From Actinomycetes bacterium (lineage in GTDB: Bacteria > Actinomycetota > Acidimicrobiia > Acidimicrobiales > Microtrichaceae), in NCBI GenBank assembly GCA_023427825.1, contig JAEZAI010000243.1:1-14802 (forward strand): 14,802 bases of DNA, given 5' to 3'. Both the position numbers and the translations under genes were made by a program. A model generated the notes under the pieces. That model made no database searches and was not told where the DNA came from. It saw nothing but the letters and a program-made list of their open reading frames with translations. Below, piece after piece: positions 1 through 6,431 of the stretch (position 1 is its first letter; each line of letters starts with the position of its first letter).

Positions 1-57
1 CCCCCCGCGACCGGGGGGTCCGGGATGGGACGGCACACGCGGGGATCGGCGTCGTGA
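1..57 (+). CDS. Possible 3' end of an upstream gene (partial)
   Basis: Frame 1 is open from the window edge to a TGA at 55-57, giving a tail that ends GRHTRGSAS. Its stop would overlap the GTG start of the next gene as GTGA, the same junction seen at 2240-2243 and 6428-6431. The stretch is too short to identify a product. All three forward frames are open here, including the frame of the next gene, so this may not be coding. The call rests only on the overlap pattern, and any GTG followed by A would create it. Confidence 0.25.
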   Translation, partial: PPATGGSGMGRHTRGSAS

Positions 58-2243
58 CCGACGCTGCATCCCGCTCGGCCAGTGAGCTGGCCGACGCGAT
101 CCTGGTCCTGGAGGACGAGCGCGGCCCGACGCCGTCCGATGAGGTCCTGTTCGCGGACGACCTGCTCCCGGGCGTCGGGGACCAGGCGCTCCCGCTCCGC
201 GACGGGTTGCGTCAGGGCGGTTGGTTCGTCTTCGTCGTCCTCCTGCTGATCGCTGCCTTCGACGAGCTCGAGAGCGCAGCACTGAGCGTGCTCGCCCCCG
301 ACATCCAGGAGACGTTCGGCATCAGCACGGGGGCGATCGTGTTCATCAGCGCCACCGCCGGCGCGTTCCTGGTCCTCGGGAGCCTCCCGATGGGCTATCT
401 CGCCGACCGGATGCGGCGCGGCCCGGTGATCGGCGGGGCCTCGGTCCTGTTCGCGGCGATGGTCTGCTGCTCCGGGCTCGCCGTCAACGCGTTCGGCCTG
501 TTCCTCGCCCGGGTCGGCGTGGGGGTGTCCAAGTCGGCGAACCTGCCGGTCCACACGTCGCTGCTCGCCGACACGTATCCGATCGCCACGCGCGGGCGCG
601 TCGGGGCGTCGATCGCCACGGCGGGACGCGTCGTCGGCACGATCAGCCCCTTGCTGGTCGGCGGTATCGCCATCTGGGCCGGCGGCGTCGCCGGGTGGCG
701 CTGGGCGTTCATCGTCCTGGGCCTCCCGGTCCTGGTCGTCGGGATCGTCGCCTTCCGGCTGCCCGAGCCTCCTCGGGGGCAGTACGAGAAGCTCGACGTC
801 CTCGGGTCCGCGCTTGAGGAGGACGATCCTGCGCCGATCTCGGTCGAAGCGGCGTTCTCCCGGATCATGCAGATCCGCACGATCCGCAGTGCGATCATCG
901 CGTTCGCAGCGATGGGCTTCGGCATCTTCACGTTGCCGGTCCTCGGGAACCTCGTGCTCGAGCAGGAGTACGGCCTCGATGCCGGGCAACGGGGCCTCGT
1001 CGGCACGGTCAGCGGCATCGGCGTGCTCGTCGCGCTCCCACTTCTCGGGCGGCACTACGACCGGCTGTACCGGCGTGACCCGGGCCGCGCGGTGGCGATG
1101 GTGGCGTGGCTCATCATCCCCGTCGGCCTGCTCACGGCCATCCAGTACGCCATGCCGAACCCGTGGCTGTGGGCGCTCTGGGCGGTGCCGTCCGCAGTCC
1201 TGCTCTCCGGGGCGTTCACCATGGTGGGACCGGTGCTGCAATCGGTGGTGCCCTACCGGATCCGCGGGCTCGGCGCAGCGCTCGCCGCGGTCTACGTGTT
1301 CTTCATCGGTGCCGCCGGCGGGGCCCTCTTGTCCGCCCTGGTGTCGGAGTCGGCTGGCCCTCGAGCCGCGATCTACGCCGTGATCATCCCGTCCACCACG
1401 ATCGGCGGGATCCTGCTGCTGCGCAGTGCGGGCTCGATCCGCAACGACCTGTCGCTCGTCGTGGCCGAGCTCCGTGAGGAGCTCGCGGAGGCGGAGCGCC
1501 GGGCCACGGGGGAACCACCGGCGATCCAGGTGCACGACCTCGACTTCTCGTACGGGAACGTGCAGATCCTGTTCGACGTGTCGCTCGAGGTGCGCAGCGG
1601 CGAGGTCCTCGCCCTGCTCGGCACCAACGGCGCCGGCAAGTCGACGCTGCTGCGGGTGATCGCCGGGCTCGGCACGCCGTCGCGCGGTGTCGTGCGGCTC
1701 AACGGTCGCACGGTCACGTACACCTCGCCGGAGCAACGCGCCGCGCTCGGCATCGAGCTGCTCCCAGGCGGCAAGGGCATCTTCGACGAGCTGTCGGTGC
1801 AGGAGAACCTCGAGGTCGGAGGGTTCCGGCTGCGACGCGACCGTGACGAGCTCCAGCGCCGCATCGACGACGTGCTGGTCAGGTTCCCCGATCTCGAGAC
1901 GCGCCGGCGTCAGACCGCCGGGTCGCTGTCGGGCGGCCAGCAGCAGATGCTCGCCCTCGCACGCGTGCTGATGCACCGGCCCGAGGTGCTGATCATCGAC
2001 GAGCTGTCGCTCGGTCTCGCTCCGGCGGTCGTGCAGGATCTGCTCGGCATCGTGGAGCGGCTGCGCGACGAGGGCATGACGATCATCGTCGTCGAGCAGT
2101 CCCTGAACGTGGCCCTCGCCATCGCAGACCGGGCGGTCTTCATGGAGAAGGGGCAGGTCCGGTTCGACGGACCGGCGGCCGAGCTCCTCGAACGCGGCGA
2201 CCTGGCCCGAGCCGTGTTCCTGGGCGATGAGGAGCGCGGGTGA
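54..2243 (+). CDS. MFS transporter fused to LivF-like ABC ATPase
   Basis: This 729-residue protein has two halves. Residues about 57-460 form a 12-helix major facilitator domain, with motif A (G114-YLAD-RMRRG) between helices 2 and 3. A charged linker (about 461-490) leads to an ABC ATPase of the LivF type (about 491-729). The ATPase has Walker A GTNGAGKST (523-531), signature LSGGQQQ (625-631), Walker B VLIIDE (645-650) and a VEQ switch region, which is normal in LivF. The Q-loop region reads LPGGKGIF, where ordinary LivF has PEGR-x-F, so G572 replaces the usual Glu. The next gene supplies LivH, LivM and LivG and the one after it the binding protein, so this gene completes the ATPase pair. 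What the MFS half moves is unknown. GTG at 54 is the only start visible in the window, with GGGGA at 41-45 as a weak ribosome site, but the frame is open to base 3, so the true start could lie upstream. Confidence 0.88.
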   Translation: MTDAASRSASELADAILVLEDERGPTPSDEVLFADDLLPGVGDQALPLRDGLRQGGWFVFVVLLLIAAFDELESAALSVLAPDIQETFGISTGAIVFISATAGAFLVLGSLPMGYLADRMRRGPVIGGASVLFAAMVCCSGLAVNAFGLFLARVGVGVSKSANLPVHTSLLADTYPIATRGRVGASIATAGRVVGTISPLLVGGIAIWAGGVAGWRWAFIVLGLPVLVVGIVAFRLPEPPRGQYEKLDVLGSALEEDDPAPISVEAAFSRIMQIRTIRSAIIAFAAMGFGIFTLPVLGNLVLEQEYGLDAGQRGLVGTVSGIGVLVALPLLGRHYDRLYRRDPGRAVAMVAWLIIPVGLLTAIQYAMPNPWLWALWAVPSAVLLSGAFTMVGPVLQSVVPYRIRGLGAALAAVYVFFIGAAGGALLSALVSESAGPRAAIYAVIIPSTTIGGILLLRSAGSIRNDLSLVVAELREELAEAERRATGEPPAIQVHDLDFSYGNVQILFDVSLEVRSGEVLALLGTNGAGKSTLLRVIAGLGTPSRGVVRLNGRTVTYTSPEQRAALGIELLPGGKGIFDELSVQENLEVGGFRLRRDRDELQRRIDDVLVRFPDLETRRRQTAGSLSGGQQQMLALARVLMHRPEVLIIDELSLGLAPAVVQDLLGIVERLRDEGMTIIVVEQSLNVALAIADRAVFMEKGQVRFDGPAAELLERGDLARAVFLGDEERG

Positions 2244-5095
2244 CCGCAGCGATCCTCACGCGCCAGCTGGTGCTGAACGGCCTCGTCGACGGGCTCGTCG
2301 TCGGACTGCTCGCGATGGCACTCGTCCTCGTCTATCGGTCGAGTCGCATCATCAACTTCGCGGTGAGCAACATCGGTCTCGTCGGCGCATCACTGCTCGC
2401 GTTGCTCGTCGTCCAGTGGGACGTCCCGTTCTGGATCGCGCTGCCGGCCGCGCTCGGCGCCGGCACGCTGTTCTCCGCCGTCGTCGAGCTCACGGTCATC
2501 CGCCGCCTCTTCGACGCGCCCAGGGTGATCGTGGTGGTCGCCACGGTCGGCGTCGCCGCGCTCTCTCAAGCCATCGCATCGGCGCTTCCCGATGCCGACG
2601 ACGCCAGCGCCCGCTTCCCCGCGGCGGTCGCCTCGGTGTGGGACGACGTCGCCGGCCTCCGGATCACCGGCGCCCAGCTCACGATCATCGTCGTGGTCCC
2701 GCTCGTCGCGCTCGGTCTGGGCTGGTTCCTCGAGCGGACCGCGATCGGCACGGCGATCCGCGCCGCAGCGGTCAACCCCGACCTCGCCCGTCTCTCCGGC
2801 GTGAACCCCAAGACGGTCTCGACCGTCGTGTGGGCCATCGCCGGGTTCCTCGGCACCATCTCGATCGTGCTCATCGCAGGACAGGGGAGTGGGGCCGCCT
2901 CCATCGCCGCACTCGGCCCGACGACCCTGTCGAGAGCGCTCGTCGCGGCCGTCATCGCCCGGATGACGTCGTTCCGCATCGCTCTCGTCGCCGGCGTCGC
3001 GCTCGGTGTGGGACAGGCGATCCTCGGGTTCAACTTCCCGTCAGAGGTCGGGTTCGCCGATGTGGCCCTGCTCGTGGTGGTCCTGGTCGCCGTGGCGCTC
3101 CAGGCGCGGGGCACCCGGCCCGACGCGGCGTCGCTGGCCTTCGCTCCGCGCTCGCGTCCGATCCCGCCCCAGCTGCGCTCGGTGTGGTGGGCGCGCCACA
3201 TCGACCGTCTCGGCGCCGTCGCGCTGCTCGCGGTCGCGGTGGCCGTCTGCCTCGTCGTCGACCAGCCGTCGCGCCTGGTGCTCTACGCCGTCATCGCCTC
3301 GTTCGCGATCATCGCCAGCTCGCTCACCGTCCTCACCGGGTGGGCCGGGCAGCTCTCACTCGGCCAGATGGCCTTCGCGGGCATCGGGGCGCTGGTCGCC
3401 GCCGCGTTCACGCGGGGTCTGTCGCTGCATGTGGGCATCGGATCGTTCGAGGCGTTCGCGATCGAGCTCTACGGGGTGCCGTTCGCGCTGGCGATCGTCA
3501 TCGCGGCAGCGGTCACGTCGGTGCTCGCCGTCCTGCTGGGTTGGGGGGCGATCCGCGTCCGGGGCCTCCTGCTCGCACCGGTGACCTTCGTGTTCGCACT
3601 CGCGGCGCAGCAGTACCTGTTCCGCCAGGACGTCCTGACCGGCGGCTCCGGCGGCACCGTCCGGTTCCCCCGCGGGTCGCTCCTCGGACTGGATCTGCGC
3701 GACCAGCGGACCTACCTGCTGGTCGTCGTCGCGATCCTCGCCGTGGTCCTCGGCGTCCTCGGCGTGCTGCGCCGATCGGGTTTCGGCCGGTCCGTGGTCG
3801 CGGCGAGGGACAACCCGGTCGCGGCCGCCGGCTACACCGTGTCGCCCCCGTCGGTCCGGCTCCGGTCGTTCGCCCTGTCGGGTGCGCTCGCCGGCCTCGG
3901 TGGCGCGCTGCTCGCCGGCGCGGCGCAGTCGATCAACATCCGAGACGAGACCTGGTTGGTCGCCACCTCCCTGCTGCTCGTGGCGATGGTGGTCGTGGGC
4001 GGCCTCGGCTCCATCGTCGGCCCGGTGCTCGGTGCGTTGTGGATCGTCGGCCTGCCCACCTTCTTCCCCGACAACGACCTCGTGCCGCTGCTCACGTCGA
4101 GCCTCGGCCTGCTGATCGTGCTGCTGTACCTGCCGGGCGGCCTGATGCAGGTCGTGTGGTGGGGGCGCGACGCCATCCTCGACCGGGCCGCCGGCGGTCG
4201 GGAGCCGCTGCCTGCCGAACCGCGCCGGGACGTGGCGGTGCCGCGCCGCGCGCAGCGGCCCGCACCGGAGCCCGGTCAGCCGGTCCTCGACGTCCGTGGC
4301 GCACGAGTCCGCTTCGGCGGCGTCGTCGCCGTCGACGGTGTCGATGTGGTGTTGCAGCCGGGTGAGGTCCTCGGACTGATCGGCACGAACGGAGCCGGCA
4401 AGTCGACGCTGATGGACGCGGTGTGCGGCGTCGTTCCCGCCGAGTGCACCGTGACACTGCTCGGACACGACGTCACCCATCGCAGCGCGTGGCAGCGCGC
4501 CCGTCTCGGGCTCGGCAGGACGCACCAGGCCGCCGTGCTCTTCCCCGAGCTCACCGTTCGCCAGTGCGTCGAGGTCGCCTTCGAGTCCCGAGGCCGGACC
4601 GGCGTGGCGAGCACCGCGCTGCTGCTGCCGCACGCGCGTCGGCGCGAGCGGGTCCGACGCGCGGAGGCCAGCGACGTCATCGACCTCCTCGGCCTCGGTC
4701 GCTACGCGGAGGTCCAGGTCGGCAACCTGTCGACCGGCACCCGCCGCATCGTCGAGCTCGCAGGTCTGGTCGCGCTGGACGCCCGGGTCATGTGCCTCGA
4801 CGAGCCCACCGCGGGGGTCGCCCAGCGCGAGACCGAGGCGTTCGGCCCGCTGATCCTCGAGCTCCGTCGCGAGCTCGACGCGTCCGTGCTCGTCATCGAG
4901 CACGACATGCCGCTCATCACGGGCATCAGCGACCGGATCGTGTGCATGGAGGCGGGCCGGGTCATCGCCGAGGGCACACCGGACGCCGTACGGAACGATC
5001 CGCTCGTGGTCGCGAGCTACCTCGGCACCGACCCCCGATCGATCGAGCGGAGTGGCCCCGTCCGGGGCGACGCGCCGATCGGCCTCGCCAACTGA
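2240..5095 (+). CDS. Fused LivH-LivM-LivG HAAT-type ABC importer subunit
   Basis: This 951-residue chain joins three normally separate components of a branched-chain-amino-acid-type importer. Residues about 1-288 are a LivH-like permease, with an EAA-like loop near GTAIRAAAVNPDLARLSG. Residues about 321-652 are a LivM-like permease, with the hallmark GWAGQLSLGQ starting at G367 and a cytoplasmic loop GRSVVAARDNPVAAAG. After a Pro/Arg-rich linker, residues about 680-951 are a LivG-like ATPase with Walker A GTNGAGKST (715-723), Walker B VMCLDEPTAG (850-859) and switch H888. The ABC signature is LSTGT (830-834) rather than LSGGQ or LSYGQ. I recall this form from related actinobacterial proteins, so it is probably a subfamily trait. 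GTG at 2240 overlaps the previous stop as GTGA, and GAGGAG at 2229-2234 is a good ribosome site. The partner ATPase is the LivF half of the previous gene. The substrate is unknown; a rhamnoside or rhamnose is inferred from context. Confidence 0.92.
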   Translation: MTAAILTRQLVLNGLVDGLVVGLLAMALVLVYRSSRIINFAVSNIGLVGASLLALLVVQWDVPFWIALPAALGAGTLFSAVVELTVIRRLFDAPRVIVVVATVGVAALSQAIASALPDADDASARFPAAVASVWDDVAGLRITGAQLTIIVVVPLVALGLGWFLERTAIGTAIRAAAVNPDLARLSGVNPKTVSTVVWAIAGFLGTISIVLIAGQGSGAASIAALGPTTLSRALVAAVIARMTSFRIALVAGVALGVGQAILGFNFPSEVGFADVALLVVVLVAVALQARGTRPDAASLAFAPRSRPIPPQLRSVWWARHIDRLGAVALLAVAVAVCLVVDQPSRLVLYAVIASFAIIASSLTVLTGWAGQLSLGQMAFAGIGALVAAAFTRGLSLHVGIGSFEAFAIELYGVPFALAIVIAAAVTSVLAVLLGWGAIRVRGLLLAPVTFVFALAAQQYLFRQDVLTGGSGGTVRFPRGSLLGLDLRDQRTYLLVVVAILAVVLGVLGVLRRSGFGRSVVAARDNPVAAAGYTVSPPSVRLRSFALSGALAGLGGALLAGAAQSINIRDETWLVATSLLLVAMVVVGGLGSIVGPVLGALWIVGLPTFFPDNDLVPLLTSSLGLLIVLLYLPGGLMQVVWWGRDAILDRAAGGREPLPAEPRRDVAVPRRAQRPAPEPGQPVLDVRGARVRFGGVVAVDGVDVVLQPGEVLGLIGTNGAGKSTLMDAVCGVVPAECTVTLLGHDVTHRSAWQRARLGLGRTHQAAVLFPELTVRQCVEVAFESRGRTGVASTALLLPHARRRERVRRAEASDVIDLLGLGRYAEVQVGNLSTGTRRIVELAGLVALDARVMCLDEPTAGVAQRETEAFGPLILELRRELDASVLVIEHDMPLITGISDRIVCMEAGRVIAEGTPDAVRNDPLVVASYLGTDPRSIERSGPVRGDAPIGLAN

Positions 5096-5107
5096 CGATC
5101 GACATCC

Positions 5108-5114
5108 AGGGAGG
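5108..5114 (+). promoter_or_regulatory. Ribosome binding site of the substrate-binding lipoprotein gene
   Basis: AGGGAGG lies six bases before ATG 5121. It fixes the start there rather than at an in-frame ATG at 5052, which lies inside the fused permease gene and would bury the signal peptide. Confidence 0.8.
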
Positions 5115-5120
5115 ACCACC

Positions 5121-6431
5121 ATGAGAACCACGATCCGGAGCGCACTCGTCGCGTCGCTGGCACTTGCCGTCGTCCTGACGGGCTGCAAGTCGTCGTCCGA
5201 CGACGAAGGGTCCTCGACGACCGACAAGTCGGGATCGACCACGACGACCGATGCCGACACGAGGAGCACGGGCGTGACCGACGACGCCATCCAGATCGGC
5301 GTTGCCTACCTGGACCTCTCCGCGGTCGAGAGCATCGTCAACATCCGTCATGGCGACTATGTCAAGGCGTACACGGCGGTCATCGACGACATCAACGCCA
5401 AGGGCGGGATCAACGGACGCAAGCTCGTGCCGACGTTCGCGCCGGTGCCGCCGAGCCAGCTCAACCCGAACGGCGCCGACGAGGCGTGCCTGAAGCTCAC
5501 CGAGGACGCGCAGGTGTTCGCCGCCATCGGCTACTTCGACGGCGATGCCGCCCTCTGCTACGTCGAGCAGCACGACACGCCGATCGTCGGCGGCAACATG
5601 AGCACCGAGCGTCGCGATCGGGCCAAGGCCCCGTGGTTCGCCATCGTGACCGACAACGACACCCGCACGACCGAGGGCATCGCGGCGCTGGCGAAGGCCG
5701 GGGAGCTCGACGACGCCAAGGTGGCCATGGTCGCGAACCCCGTCGATGCCAAGTCGGTCGAGCTCGCCACCGACGCGCTCGACGACGCGGGCGTCGAGCT
5801 GGTGGACACGGCGGTCTTCGACGCCTCGGGCGGCGACGTCGAAGCAGCGGCGGCGCAGGCGACGACGATCGCCGAGCGGTTCAAGTCCGAGGGCGTGACC
5901 ACGATCATCACCCTCGGCGACGGTGCGGTGAACATGTCGAGAGGTCTGGCGCGCAGCGGATTCACCCCCCGCCTCGTCGCGCTGAACCCCGACGGGATCC
6001 AAGCCGTCGCCGCGGACAAGTCGACCGACAAGTCCGTGCTGGAGGACGCCATCGCCGTCACCGACAACCCGAGGGGCCAGTTCACGGAGGAGCACTTCCA
6101 GGCCTGCCTGAAGATCGTCGAACCAGCGACGGGACAGACCGTCCAGGACCCGAACACCAAGCCCGAGGGCAGCCCCGACTACATCGTGTCGGCCCTCGCG
6201 GCCTGCCAGAACACCTTGCTGTTCGCCGAGATCGCGGAGAAGGCCGGCAAGGAACTGAACAACTCGACGTTCCGGGCTGCCGGCGAGGAGCTCGGCGCCT
6301 TCGACCTTCCCGGCATCCCCGGTTCCCACTACAGCGCCGAGCGCCCCGACGGCGCACTGCCGCTCTACATCACGCGCTACGACTCCGACTCGGAGCGGAT
6401 GATCACCGACGAGAAGGCCGTCACGTCGTGA
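5121..6431 (+). CDS. HAAT-family substrate-binding lipoprotein (LivK-like)
   Basis: This 436-residue exported solute receptor should deliver its ligand to the LivHMG/LivF-type importer encoded just upstream. It starts with a basic n-region and a hydrophobic stretch ending in lipobox LTGC, so C22 is the likely lipidated Cys. A Ser/Thr/Asp-rich tether (about 23-50) links it to a type I periplasmic-binding fold that begins DDAIQIGVAY, with INAKGGINGRKL, the characteristic HAAT segment, near residue 95. Four further Cys (C123, C146, C329, C362) could form two disulfides; the first pair resembles in spacing the C53-C78 disulfide of E. coli LIV-binding protein. The start is set by AGGGAGG at 5108-5114. 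The stop overlaps the rhamnosidase GTG as GTGA, tying receptor and hydrolase together translationally. The family binds amino acids, amides, urea and aromatic acids. Binding of a rhamnosylated compound here is inference. Confidence 0.92.
   Translation: MRTTIRSALVASLALAVVLTGCKSSSDDEGSSTTDKSGSTTTTDADTRSTGVTDDAIQIGVAYLDLSAVESIVNIRHGDYVKAYTAVIDDINAKGGINGRKLVPTFAPVPPSQLNPNGADEACLKLTEDAQVFAAIGYFDGDAALCYVEQHDTPIVGGNMSTERRDRAKAPWFAIVTDNDTRTTEGIAALAKAGELDDAKVAMVANPVDAKSVELATDALDDAGVELVDTAVFDASGGDVEAAAAQATTIAERFKSEGVTTIITLGDGAVNMSRGLARSGFTPRLVALNPDGIQAVAADKSTDKSVLEDAIAVTDNPRGQFTEEHFQACLKIVEPATGQTVQDPNTKPEGSPDYIVSALAACQNTLLFAEIAEKAGKELNNSTFRAAGEELGAFDLPGIPGSHYSAERPDGALPLYITRYDSDSERMITDEKAVTS

Noticed and set aside
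1..18. CCCCCC-GCGACC-GGGGGG hairpin at the window edge as a terminator
   Set aside because: No T tract follows, a gene starts 36 bases later, and the sequence may be coding in an upstream gene; G and C runs are common here.
1620..4411. Near-identical 30-base stretches at 1620-1649 and 4382-4411 (28 of 30 bases) as a duplication or recombination signal
   Set aside because: Both encode the Walker A GTNGAGKSTL of ABC ATPases; shared codon bias explains the similarity, and flanking DNA diverges.
5052..5120. Earlier in-frame ATG at 5052 for the binding lipoprotein
   Set aside because: It lies within the permease fusion gene, has no good ribosome site and would hide the signal peptide; ATG 5121 has AGGGAGG and a proper lipoprotein signal.
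3356..5290. Long reverse-strand ORF of 644 codons, and similar ones at 4962-6776, 7340-9076, 10111-12381, 12527-13963 and 13854-14750
   Set aside because: They lie opposite well-identified genes, read as Arg/Asp/Val/Gly-rich low-complexity protein with no recognisable family, and are expected shadows of GC-rich coding DNA.
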